Below, piece after piece: positions 25,473 through 33,515 of a stretch of 64,000 nt of DNA. Location of the stretch: NCBI RefSeq assembly GCF_025231485.1, contig NZ_CP104003.1:3797960-3861959 (forward strand). Direction: 5' to 3'. Both the position numbers and the translations under genes were made by a program. This DNA is from Salinirubellus salinus. GTDB taxonomy: Archaea; Halobacteriota; Halobacteria; Halobacteriales; Haloarculaceae. The first letter of the stretch is position 1; each line of letters opens with the position of its first letter. The notes below the pieces were generated by a model. That model did not search any database, was not told where the DNA came from, and saw only the letters and a list, made by a program, of their open reading frames with translations.

Positions 25473-27812
25473 TCACGTCTCTGACGGTGAACTCGCGACT
25501 ACCGCGTCGCGTATCGCGGACTGGGCGACCTCGTGGTCGACCGGCCGTAGCCCGAACGCGGCGCGTTCGTAACTGTCGACGAGTCGACGGAGTGCCGCGA
25601 CCCGTTCCTCGGCGAGGTCCGTCCCCTCACAGGCCACGAGGAACTGCCTCGGGGTACCACTGACCTCGGGGAGGAGGCGCTCCGTCAGTTCGCTCCGGGC
25701 CTGGAAGTACGCGGCCACGACGGCCTCGTCCGTCTCACCCGCACGAAGCCGTTCGTGGGCCTCGGCGAACGATGGGGCCGGCTGCCGAGGGCCTTCGGTC
25801 TCACTCACCGCGGGAGGCGAAGGGATACCTGCTGAACCGCCACCACCCCCCTCGTCCCCCTCGACGGACTCGGCGTCGTCAGTCTCGAGACTCGACACTC
25901 GTTGTCCTTCTGGCGACGGCTGCCTGCCAGAGCGACGCCGATACTCGTACAGTACCAGTCCAGCGAACGCCACGAGCGAGAGTGCGACGACCAGTCGACC
26001 GACGAACGTCGACGGGACCGAGACCCCGAAGAAGGGGTTCATGCTACCGATCCCGGTGTCGATGTCGAGCAAGTCGGAGACACTGGCGATGTCTCGACTC
26101 TCCGGCAGCGAGACGGTCGTCGAGGCTCGGTCGCCCACGAGGTTCGTGGCGGTCCCGTCGTAGACGGCCGTGACGTTCAGCGTCCTCGCCTGGCGTTCGA
26201 CCAGACCACTTCGAGGTTCGAGCGTCACGTCGTACGCACCGGAGCCGTTCGTCCGGACACTCTCCACCCCCGTGCCGTTGACGAGGATTCGGACTGTCTG
26301 TCCCCCGACGGCTCGACCCTCGCTGGTCTGGAGTCGCCCGTCGACGACGAGGTTCCCCGAGTCGAACCCTGCCGAGGTGGTGAGGTCGGTCCCGGTCTCT
26401 TCGACCGTGACCGTCCGGACGGTCTCGACAGCCCCAACAGCCGCCCTCTCGGTCGAGACGTTTATCGAGAGGCTCTGGGTGCCAGCCGGTACTCTCGCGG
26501 GGAGCGGATCGGAGACGGCGAAGGAACCGTTTTCTGCCGTCCGCACTCGCCCGAGTTCGGTGTCTCCGACGGTGACGGTCACCGGGAGTCCCCCGACGGT
26601 GACATTGTCGACGGCGACACGGCCCGAGACCCGGACAGGCTCTCCGAAACTGACGTTCGACGACACCGGGTCGACGGACATCTGGGGTCTCACCTGCTCG
26701 ACGACGACCGTGACGTTGGTCGTCGACCCGAGGTACGGGGAGGCCTCGCGTGGTCGGTACCGGACCGAGACGACCTGTCTGCCAACGTCGACCAGTACGG
26801 GTCTGATCGACACGTCGAACGTGCCGTTCCGGGTCGTCCGCACCGTCAGCGTTTCGTTCCCGAGGCGGACCCTCACGGTCGCGTTCGAGACCGACGTCCC
26901 GTTCGAGGTGGCGAGCTGGCCACTGAGGTTCAGGGGATTCACGAACGAGGCCGACTCCGACGTCACACTCGCCTGCAGTAGCGTCGGGTCGAACTCGCTC
27001 CGAATAACCGCAGTACGCTCCTCGGAGACACGGTCGGTTACGTTTCCGATGCGCCGGATCGACGGTGACAGGTCGGTGTCTGTCACCCGACCGACGGCCT
27101 GGTACACCTCGGCGAGGTCGCCCCCCTCGCGGACGACTCTCTCGGCTGTCGAGTTGAGTTCGCGCGCGAGGCGGTCGGCGCGTTCGTCTTCGCCCTCGGC
27201 TCTCGCCTCGCGATACTCGTCGAGCGTCCGCTGGTAGTCGGAGACCGCGTCGACGAACTCGTCCTGCTCCTCGGCGGTCCGGTCGAGCGTCTCCGCGACT
27301 CGGTCGTCCGAGCGGTCACGGGTCACATCAGTGATCTCGACGTACCGCTCGAGGGTGGAGTCGTACTCGTCCCCGAAGAGTTCCCGTGCCGCCTCGTACT
27401 CCCCCTCCTCGAGACGGACCGTCCCGAGATCTATCCGGGAGAGAGCCTGCGCGAGTGCCCAAGCCCGCAGAGCTGGCAACTCCGAGTCCCCTCGATAGAC
27501 CGCTGGGTCTTCGTGCTGGAGGTTCGACCTGTTCGCACCCTCCGCTCCCTCGGGCGTGGGAGTAGGTGTCTCTTGCTCCTGAACCAGCGAGTCTTCGGCA
27601 CTGGAGTGTCGAGCGGTCGGATCACCAGAATCGGCCGTGACCTCCAAACCGGACGGTGTCGACGGGTCCAACACGGTCCCCTCGACCGTCGACAAGGCGT
27701 CACCACTCGGTGTCGCCATTGCCACCGGGACCGCGACTGCGGCTACCACGGGGACGAGTGTTACGAGAACGACGAGGAGCAGTCCTAGTCGCTCTCGTTC
27801 TGATGATCGCAC
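25473..27812 (-). CDS. Membrane-anchored multidomain protein with DUF4129-like C-terminus
   Basis: 779 residues from GTG 27812. The frame runs back to 28691, but that part overlaps the divergent DUF58 gene, while GTG 27812 has a TATA-like GTTATTATC about 25 nt upstream. An N-terminal signal/anchor (LGLLLVVLVTLVPVVAAVAVP) precedes a helical region (about 100-270, many Glu/Arg, ELFGDEYDSTLERYVEIT). Two or three Ig-like carboxypeptidase-regulatory repeats follow (SGQLATSNGTSVSNATVRV, DGRLQTSEGRAVGGQTVRI), then a transmembrane span (LVVALSLVAFAGLVLYEY) and a cytoplasmic tail similar to DUF4129 (AHERLRAGETDEAVVAAYFQ, DSYERAAFGLRPVD). It is divergent from the DUF58 gene and fits the MoxR/DUF58 cluster. 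Confidence 0.75.
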   Translation of the reverse strand: MRSSERERLGLLLVVLVTLVPVVAAVAVPVAMATPSGDALSTVEGTVLDPSTPSGLEVTADSGDPTARHSSAEDSLVQEQETPTPTPEGAEGANRSNLQHEDPAVYRGDSELPALRAWALAQALSRIDLGTVRLEEGEYEAARELFGDEYDSTLERYVEITDVTRDRSDDRVAETLDRTAEEQDEFVDAVSDYQRTLDEYREARAEGEDERADRLARELNSTAERVVREGGDLAEVYQAVGRVTDTDLSPSIRRIGNVTDRVSEERTAVIRSEFDPTLLQASVTSESASFVNPLNLSGQLATSNGTSVSNATVRVRLGNETLTVRTTRNGTFDVSIRPVLVDVGRQVVSVRYRPREASPYLGSTTNVTVVVEQVRPQMSVDPVSSNVSFGEPVRVSGRVAVDNVTVGGLPVTVTVGDTELGRVRTAENGSFAVSDPLPARVPAGTQSLSINVSTERAAVGAVETVRTVTVEETGTDLTTSAGFDSGNLVVDGRLQTSEGRAVGGQTVRILVNGTGVESVRTNGSGAYDVTLEPRSGLVERQARTLNVTAVYDGTATNLVGDRASTTVSLPESRDIASVSDLLDIDTGIGSMNPFFGVSVPSTFVGRLVVALSLVAFAGLVLYEYRRRSGRQPSPEGQRVSSLETDDAESVEGDEGGGGGSAGIPSPPAVSETEGPRQPAPSFAEAHERLRAGETDEAVVAAYFQARSELTERLLPEVSGTPRQFLVACEGTDLAEERVAALRRLVDSYERAAFGLRPVDHEVAQSAIRDAVVASSPSET

Positions 27813-27830
27813 GGTACGAAAAGGTCCGCC

Positions 27831-27843
27831 GACGATAATAACG
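27831..27843 (-). promoter_or_regulatory. TATA-like promoter of the DUF4129-like gene
   Basis: Minus-strand ACGTTATTATCG centred near 27837 lies about 25 nt before GTG 27812. This spacing supports a leaderless transcript and the GTG start. Confidence 0.45.
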
Positions 27844-27981
27844 TCTTCCCCGACAGGAGGCGAGGATCTCGCAGCAGCCCCTCTATGCCCCGTTGCGTGC
27901 GGATGCGCCTCCCGAAACCGGGCCGGACCCAGCCTCGGTCGACTGCCCCGTCTGGTGGGGTCGCTGTACTGTCTGTTCGAC

Positions 27982-27991
27982 CAATATATTG
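27982..27991 (+). promoter_or_regulatory. TATA-like promoter of the DUF58 gene
   Basis: CAATATATTG centred near 27987 lies about 33 nt before ATG 28020, in otherwise GC-rich DNA. It suggests a very short leader. Confidence 0.5.
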
Positions 27992-28019
27992 AACTACACA
28001 GAAAACGACCGTATTGCCG

Positions 28020-29465
28020 ATGTGGACGATGCCGCGGGGGTGGGCAGTCGTCGCGGGAGGAGTCCTCGCGGTAGCGCTCGGCGTGGCGCTGGGGCGACCC
28101 GTGCTCCTCCTCGGCGCGGCTGGCGCCTGGTCGTGGGTGTTCGCTCGACGTATGGCCTTCGCCCGAACGGCCGCTGATGTCGCCACACGACTGAGCGTCA
28201 GCAGCACCGTAGTCAGCGAGGCTCCGCGGGCGACGGTCGAGACGGCACTGGAGACGAAGGTTGACCTGGAGCCTCCGAGCAGGATGCGGGTCGACGTCAT
28301 CCAGACGCTGCCCGCGAAGGTGGTCGCGGAGAGTGGCGTCTTCGCAGCCACGCTCGTGCCCGGGGAGACGTCGACGACCGAACGACTCCCGATTCGGTTC
28401 CCGACGGGTGGCGTCGAACGGTTCGACCTCCCCGTCGCTATCGTCTCCGACGAACGAGCTGTCTGGACGGCCTTCCACGTCGGTGACGAGTACACTGTCG
28501 ACGTCTCTCCGCGTAGGCCGGAGGCCATGTTCGACGTATCGACCCCCCCGTTCAGGACGCCCCTCACGACCGACCCTTCCTCGCTCCGTCGGTACACCCC
28601 GATTGACCCGGCGAACCGGATCGACTGGAAGGTGACGAGCCGACTCCGCGAGGCGCACGTCAAGGAGTACGAGTCCGAGGGGTTCGGCCACACGGTGCTG
28701 TTAATCGAACACGGGAGGGCGACGGCTCGGGGCGTCCCACCGGCCGGCGTCACGCTCCTCCGACACCTGCAGGACGCCGGGCTGGGGCTCGTCGAAGCGC
28801 TCTCCGAGACCACGCAGGGAGTCGGTCTGGTCGCGATCGACGACGAGGGTCCGACGACCGTCATCGAGCCGCGCGCCTCGAGGCGGAACTACGCGGACGT
28901 GCGCCGGGCCCTGAGTTCACTCGAGCCGAGCGGTGATGGCAGCCCCGAGACGAACGGCCCTGTTCCGGACCTCGACGCCATCGGCCGCGCCAGGTCGTCG
29001 CTTGAGGGCGAGGCCTCACAGTTCGCATCCCTGATTCGGCCGTTCTTCGCGGACGGAATCGCCCACGGCGAGCGGCTGGCGGCACACCCCCTGTTGCGCG
29101 CGGTCCAGACCCACGCGACGACCAGCACCGGACGGACTCGATACGTACTACTCACCGCGGGGGTCGACCGGGGTGTCATCCGAGCGGCCGTCGAGCAGCT
29201 CCAGCGGAGCGGCGCTCCCGTCTTCGTCCTGCTCCCGCCGGACGCCGCCTTCGATAGTGTCGAGACGGACGTCCACGTTGCCGTGCGAGAGGGGTCGACA
29301 GCTGTCGTCGACCAAGCGACCGTACGCGCTCGGCGCGAGGCAGCACGACAGTTCCGACAGTCACTCGGCGCGATGAACCGCGTCACAGCGGTGACGGTCG
29401 CCCCGACAGATGTCGAGTCTGCGACGGTCCAGTCTATCGAAACCCACGGGGTGGGAGACCGATGA
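28020..29465 (+). CDS. DUF58 domain membrane protein
   Basis: 481 residues from ATG 28020; a TTG two codons upstream opens the frame. Two hydrophobic stretches at the N-terminus (MPRGWAVVAGGVLAVALGVALG, PVLLLGAAGAWSWVFA) are followed by a domain ending in the DUF58 signature SLRRYTPIDPANRIDWKVTSR, then AHVKEYESEGF. The C-terminal part (about 330-470) looks like a von Willebrand A-type fold: TGRTRYVLLTAGVDRGVIRAAVEQL. DUF58 proteins work with MoxR AAA ATPases, which are encoded here at 31105-32112. Its stop overlaps the next start by four bases (ATGA), so the three plus-strand genes 28020-31068 form an operon. Confidence 0.85.
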   Translation: MWTMPRGWAVVAGGVLAVALGVALGRPVLLLGAAGAWSWVFARRMAFARTAADVATRLSVSSTVVSEAPRATVETALETKVDLEPPSRMRVDVIQTLPAKVVAESGVFAATLVPGETSTTERLPIRFPTGGVERFDLPVAIVSDERAVWTAFHVGDEYTVDVSPRRPEAMFDVSTPPFRTPLTTDPSSLRRYTPIDPANRIDWKVTSRLREAHVKEYESEGFGHTVLLIEHGRATARGVPPAGVTLLRHLQDAGLGLVEALSETTQGVGLVAIDDEGPTTVIEPRASRRNYADVRRALSSLEPSGDGSPETNGPVPDLDAIGRARSSLEGEASQFASLIRPFFADGIAHGERLAAHPLLRAVQTHATTSTGRTRYVLLTAGVDRGVIRAAVEQLQRSGAPVFVLLPPDAAFDSVETDVHVAVREGSTAVVDQATVRARREAARQFRQSLGAMNRVTAVTVAPTDVESATVQSIETHGVGDR

Positions 29466-30091
29466 GTGTGCCGTCGCCCGACCAGCGTTCGAGCGGCTGG
29501 CCCCCGACTCCACGACTCACGGTTCTCGAACTGGCCGGAGCAGGCGTCTTTTCTCTGACACTTGCTGTCACGGTCGATCAGGTGTGGCTCGCCGCGGGTG
29601 TCGGTGTCCTCCTCCTCACGGAACTCTACGGCGGAGAGTTCGGGTTCCTGTTCGGCAGCGTCGTCCTCGGCGCCGCCGGCGTGGCCGACCGGCCGTGGGT
29701 GCTCCTTCTGACCGCGGTCGGTCTCCTGAGCATCCTCGTCGAGCCTGCAGTCCTGTTCGACGAACCGCGGGTATCACTCCCGGCGTTCGTGGGCGGGTTC
29801 CTCGCTATCGCCTCGACTGGGGTCGTCTGGACCGTCCTCCCTTGGAACTCGTCTCCAACGCTGTCGATCGCAACCGTCGTCGGATACGTTGCCCTCGTCG
29901 GTGCCATCCTCGTGGCGATCGGTCGATGGTACGAGATTCGCGTCCTCCCGGCTCGTACGACCTTCGGGACAGGTGATGGCTGGCGGTTCCGTGGTCCGAT
30001 TCCCGATTCGGAAGAGCGCGCTGTGGACGCGCTCTCGTCGTCCCCCACGGCGGCTCATGTCGACGACACGTCCGGGGGTGAAGGCCGGTGA
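29462..30091 (+). CDS. Integral membrane protein of the MoxR/DUF58 cluster
   Basis: 209 residues with about six hydrophobic spans in the first 160 (LTVLELAGAGVFSLTLAVTV, VWLAAGVGVLLLTELYG, FLFGSVVLGAAGVAD, LLTAVGLLSILVEPAVLF, AFVGGFLAIASTGVVWTV, VVGYVALVGAILVAIG) and a short soluble C-terminus. I do not recognise a named family. It is always a guess, but the tight overlaps on both sides (4 bp with each neighbour) argue that it works with the DUF58 protein in the membrane. Confidence 0.75.
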   Translation: MSVPSPDQRSSGWPPTPRLTVLELAGAGVFSLTLAVTVDQVWLAAGVGVLLLTELYGGEFGFLFGSVVLGAAGVADRPWVLLLTAVGLLSILVEPAVLFDEPRVSLPAFVGGFLAIASTGVVWTVLPWNSSPTLSIATVVGYVALVGAILVAIGRWYEIRVLPARTTFGTGDGWRFRGPIPDSEERAVDALSSSPTAAHVDDTSGGEGR

Positions 30092-31068
30092 GTTCGAACC
30101 GGATCGGCGACGAGCGACAGGACGAAGATGAACAGGCGGGCGCCGAAGAGACCGAGGCCGGAGACACGGCCGTCGGAGAGACTGGGGGCAACGAGAGCAG
30201 CGCCCCGGACGGGGCGACGTCCCTCGATAGGCGCGTCGGTACCGTGGCCGTCGCGGGAGACGGCGACAGCGCGGCGTGGCTTTCGGCGAGCGAGCTTCGA
30301 GCCGGTGTCTCCCAGACCACGGCCTCGATGGCCACGCATCGTCGACGAATCGTCCTCGGCTTCGTCTCGTTCGGTGTCCTCGCGCTCGTCGTGGGGCTCA
30401 TCTTCCCAGGGGTCAGGGTGGTGATGCTCGCACTCGGCGGGATCGGGCTATCTGGGGCGCTGCTCACGACGACACTCGTCCCCGGGTCACCGGTTCCGAC
30501 CGGCGTCGGCAGCGCGACGTACAGCGCCCTCGCCGACTCGGGTGGGGCACTGGTCGCGGAACTCGGACTGTCTGATCTGCGGGTATACGTCCGGACCGAG
30601 CGTGGGAGCAGCGCGGTTCGTCTGTTCGTTCCACAGACGACCGACTACGTGGTCCCCAGCGACGAGGCACTCGAACACACGCTCGTCGTCACCGACGACG
30701 AACGGGAACGCGGAGTGTCTGTCCAGCCGACGGGCGAGTCACTGTTCAACGCGTACGCGGGGATGCTGGCCGAATTCGGGACCGACTCGCCGGATGCCAC
30801 TATCGAACAGCTGATGGATGCCCTCACGGAACAGTTCGGCTTGGCCGACTCGATCACGGTGTCCGAACGGACCGATCAGGGCATCACCCTTCGAGTCTCG
30901 GGAAGTGCGTACGGTTCACTCGAGCAGTTCGATCACCCGGTCCCGTCGTTCATCGCCACTGGACTCGCGCGACGTCTGGACCGACCGGTCCGACTGACCG
31001 TTCGGACTGGTCGTCTCGGAGAAGGCACCAGCGAGGTCGTCTGTGAGTGGGACGGCGACGCTACCTGA
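30088..31068 (+). CDS. Membrane protein of unknown family in the MoxR/DUF58 cluster
   Basis: 326 residues from a GTG that overlaps the previous stop (GTGA). The acidic N-terminus (about 1-80) is followed by two close hydrophobic spans (IVLGFVSFGVLALVVGLIFP, VMLALGGIGLSGALLTTTLV) and a soluble domain of about 200 residues: YSALADSGGALVAELGLSD, TDYVVPSDEALEHTLVV, GVSVQPTGESLFNAYAGML. No catalytic motif is visible and I cannot name a family. It is the third gene of the plus-strand operon and ends 36 nt from the convergent MoxR gene. Confidence 0.7.
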   Translation: MSSNRIGDERQDEDEQAGAEETEAGDTAVGETGGNESSAPDGATSLDRRVGTVAVAGDGDSAAWLSASELRAGVSQTTASMATHRRRIVLGFVSFGVLALVVGLIFPGVRVVMLALGGIGLSGALLTTTLVPGSPVPTGVGSATYSALADSGGALVAELGLSDLRVYVRTERGSSAVRLFVPQTTDYVVPSDEALEHTLVVTDDERERGVSVQPTGESLFNAYAGMLAEFGTDSPDATIEQLMDALTEQFGLADSITVSERTDQGITLRVSGSAYGSLEQFDHPVPSFIATGLARRLDRPVRLTVRTGRLGEGTSEVVCEWDGDAT

Positions 31069-31104
31069 GCTCGGGTCGTCCCCACCCGGAACGCCGGAGC
31101 CGGG

Positions 31105-32112
31105 TCAGTCGCCCGCGCTGGTCCCGTCCCCGAACCAGCGGTCCATGGCTGACCCCTCGAGGTCGAAGTCGGATCCGGGCGGTTCGACGGTGTCGACCAC
31201 GTCCTCGACGATATCTGCGGCCGACAGGTCGGACATGTTCACTTCCGGTGCTAGCACGAGTCGGTGGACCAGGACCGCGTGTGCGAGGGCGAGGACGTCA
31301 TCCGGGGTGACGAAGTCGCGTCCGTCGATCGCTGCGAGTGCCCTCGCGCCGTTGAAGAAAGCGAACAGCGCTCTGGGGGAGGCGCCGTACGTGACCTGTG
31401 GGTGGGCGCGGGATTCTTCGACCAGATCGACGATGTACTCCTTGACCGACGGTTCGACGTGTACCTCACGAACTGCCTCGCTGGCCTTCGCGATGTCGGC
31501 CGCCGTGACGACCTTCTCGACGGTTCCGGGTTCGAACTGGTGACGCTCGCCGAGACGGTCGAGGAGCGCCCGCTCGATGTCCCGGCCCGGGACCCCCATC
31601 TCCAGCTGGAACTCGAAGCGGTCACGCTGCGCGACGGGGAGGTCGAACGTCCCCGAGGTTTCGATGGGGTTCTGCGTCGCGACGACCATGAACGGGGTCG
31701 GGACCGGGAGGGTCTCCCCCTCTAGAGTCACCTGCTGCTCCTCCATCGCCTCCAGCAGGGCACTCTGTGTCTGCGGGGACCCGCGGTTGATCTCGTCCGC
31801 GATGACCACGTTCGCGAACACCGGCCCCCGCCTGAGTTCGAACTCCCCCGTCCCCTCTCGGTACACGTACGTTCCGGTGATGTCCGCGGGTCGGTGGTCG
31901 GGGGTGTACTGGATACGTCGTACGTCTAGATCGGACGCCTGGGCTAGAAGCTTCGCCGCCGTCGTCTTCCCAACTCCGGGGAGCCCCTCGATGAGGACGT
32001 GCCCCTGCACGAGAAGGGCCACGGTGAGGAGCTCGACGACGTCGGGACGACCGACGAGAACCGACTCCATCTCCTCACGGAGCGCCTCGTAGACGGCTTT
32101 GGCCTCTTCCAT
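31105..32112 (-). CDS. MoxR-family AAA+ ATPase
   Basis: 335 residues. Walker A is GLPGVGKT (43-50), Walker B is VVIADEINR (about 104-112), and sensor 1 is the VVATQNPIET strand. The C-terminal lid includes SPRALFAFFNGARALAAIDGRDFVTPDDVLALA. This layout is that of MoxR chaperone-type ATPases, which remodel or activate proteins together with DUF58 and vWA partners; those partners are encoded on both sides. A TATA-like ATATATAT at 32136-32143 lies 28 nt upstream of the ATG, so the mRNA is probably leaderless. Confidence 0.92.
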   Translation of the reverse strand: MEEAKAVYEALREEMESVLVGRPDVVELLTVALLVQGHVLIEGLPGVGKTTAAKLLAQASDLDVRRIQYTPDHRPADITGTYVYREGTGEFELRRGPVFANVVIADEINRGSPQTQSALLEAMEEQQVTLEGETLPVPTPFMVVATQNPIETSGTFDLPVAQRDRFEFQLEMGVPGRDIERALLDRLGERHQFEPGTVEKVVTAADIAKASEAVREVHVEPSVKEYIVDLVEESRAHPQVTYGASPRALFAFFNGARALAAIDGRDFVTPDDVLALAHAVLVHRLVLAPEVNMSDLSAADIVEDVVDTVEPPGSDFDLEGSAMDRWFGDGTSAGD

Positions 32113-32135
32113 GTAATGTTCATCAATCCAACCAG

Positions 32136-32143
32136 ATATATAT
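32136..32143 (-). promoter_or_regulatory. TATA box of the MoxR gene
   Basis: An ATATATAT run centred 28 nt before ATG 32112, the canonical distance for a leaderless haloarchaeal transcript. Confidence 0.6.
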
Positions 32144-32172
32144 CTCTCGCCGAGGTGCCGCTGTCTCTCCTC

Positions 32173-33123
32173 TCACGCCCGCCAGCGGGCTATCGCACCC
32201 AGTACGGCGACGGCGACGAATCCCGATATCGCGAGCAGTGGGTCCGACTGCCGGAGGAGTGATAGGCCGATACGGAGCGGTGGAAGATCTCCCCGAGTCG
32301 AGTAGTCGACGACCACTCTGTCGTGCGGTTCGAGAAGTCCGAGTGCCAGTCGCCGGTTCCCAGGTTGGTCGATCATCGCGTTGATGAACACGCTCGGATC
32401 TCCCAGCACGACCACCCGTCCGTTCCCGATTTGTTCGACCGTGGCGACGGGGAACGAGCGTGGCTCTTCGGCCGTGTTCGTCTCTCCGTCGAACTGGTCG
32501 TTCCCGTTCACGTCGAGGTAGGCGAATCGCGAACTCGCGACGAGCACCGTCGCGTTTCCAGGGTCGACGACGGTTCCGTAGTTCAGCGTCACCTCGCTGA
32601 CGCGTCGTGTTAGCGGGTGGTCGGTGACGTTCGTCGCCCTCGGCATCGCTGGCCCCTCGGAGTTGCGGACCTCGTCGCGGAGTGGTCTCCCGTCGACTCG
32701 TGCCTCGGTTCCGAGGTTCGACAGGAGTTCGTTCGCCGGGATGGCTCCCGCACCCGCATCGGACGCGACCACGAGTGTCCCGCCTCGCTGTACGAACTGC
32801 GATATCCGTTCGGTCTCGGATTCGTCATACCCGGTCCTGGGGGCGAAGACCACCGCGACAGTTCTGCTGGGGTCCCCTGTCGGGTACCTCGCGACGTCAC
32901 TGGTCACGAGGGTCTCGGTCCCGGTCCGCTCGGCCAGTCCCACGAATTCGGACGTCCCGTCCCAGCTGGGATTGTACGCTCCGAACGTTGCCGTGGAGAA
33001 GCCCGCACCGACGACGAGACCGAGGAGGACAGCGACCACCAGCGCGGCGAGTCCGACACTCGAGAGGAAGGGTCCCCTCTCCGATGTCGGCCCCCACTCC
33101 AACAGTCGATTCCGTCGACTCAC
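32173..33123 (-). CDS. DUF4350 domain membrane protein
   Basis: 316 residues from GTG 33123, whose first bases overlap the stop of the upstream small gene. One N-terminal span (FLSSVGLAALVVAVLLGLVVGAG... about 20-42) and one C-terminal span (LLAISGFVAVAVLGAIARW) bracket an extracytoplasmic domain with RISQFVQRGGTLVVASDAGAG and NGRVVVLGDPSVFINAM. These are features of DUF4350, a ThuA-like glutamine-amidotransferase-fold family without an evident catalytic Cys. It regularly accompanies MoxR and DUF58 genes. It lies 60 nt upstream of the MoxR gene on the same strand. Confidence 0.8.
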   Translation of the reverse strand: MSRRNRLLEWGPTSERGPFLSSVGLAALVVAVLLGLVVGAGFSTATFGAYNPSWDGTSEFVGLAERTGTETLVTSDVARYPTGDPSRTVAVVFAPRTGYDESETERISQFVQRGGTLVVASDAGAGAIPANELLSNLGTEARVDGRPLRDEVRNSEGPAMPRATNVTDHPLTRRVSEVTLNYGTVVDPGNATVLVASSRFAYLDVNGNDQFDGETNTAEEPRSFPVATVEQIGNGRVVVLGDPSVFINAMIDQPGNRRLALGLLEPHDRVVVDYSTRGDLPPLRIGLSLLRQSDPLLAISGFVAVAVLGAIARWRA

Positions 33124-33398
33124 GGGAGCCCTCCCGGCGGCAGGAGCGACAGTACCTCGCTAGCGATCAGGACTGCGACACTGGCCAGCGCGAGCGCGAC
33201 GAGCCAGCGGAGCTGGCGGTGCCAGGCCGGCGACAAACGCGCCGGGCGGGTCAGTTCGGTCACCACGAGGACCCCCGTCGCGGCCGCTACGACGAACGAT
33301 TCGATAGACAGCAGACCCAGTAGCGATAACCCGATAACTGCGGTCAGTAGCCAGGCAAGCAGCCACCTGATGTACTGCCAGCGGTGTGCCACCGTCAC
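33120..33398 (-). CDS. Small membrane protein upstream of the DUF4350 gene
   Basis: 92 residues from a GTG at 33398 (a second in-frame GTG is two codons on). It has two to three hydrophobic spans: WLLAWLLTAVIGLSLLGLLSI, SFVVAAATGVLVVTEL and WLVALALASVAVLIASEV. The stop overlaps the GTG of the DUF4350 gene by four bases, showing translational coupling. Family unrecognised. It is probably a subunit of the same membrane complex. Confidence 0.65.
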   Translation of the reverse strand: MTVAHRWQYIRWLLAWLLTAVIGLSLLGLLSIESFVVAAATGVLVVTELTRPARLSPAWHRQLRWLVALALASVAVLIASEVLSLLPPGGLP

Positions 33399-33515
33399 CC
33401 CGGCTCACCCCAAACTTTCGGCCCCGGACGCTGAGTCCCCTCTATGGGTCTCCGTCGACCGACACGCGAACTCGACCGCATACGTCCACGAGGGTTGTCG
33501 CAGAGACGCATAACT

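Noticed and set aside
27813-28691. Upstream extension of the DUF4129-like frame (would make 1,072 residues)
   Set aside because: The added part overlaps the well-supported divergent DUF58 gene and is Arg/Ser-rich without domain-like sequence. A TATA-like element fits the GTG at 27812.
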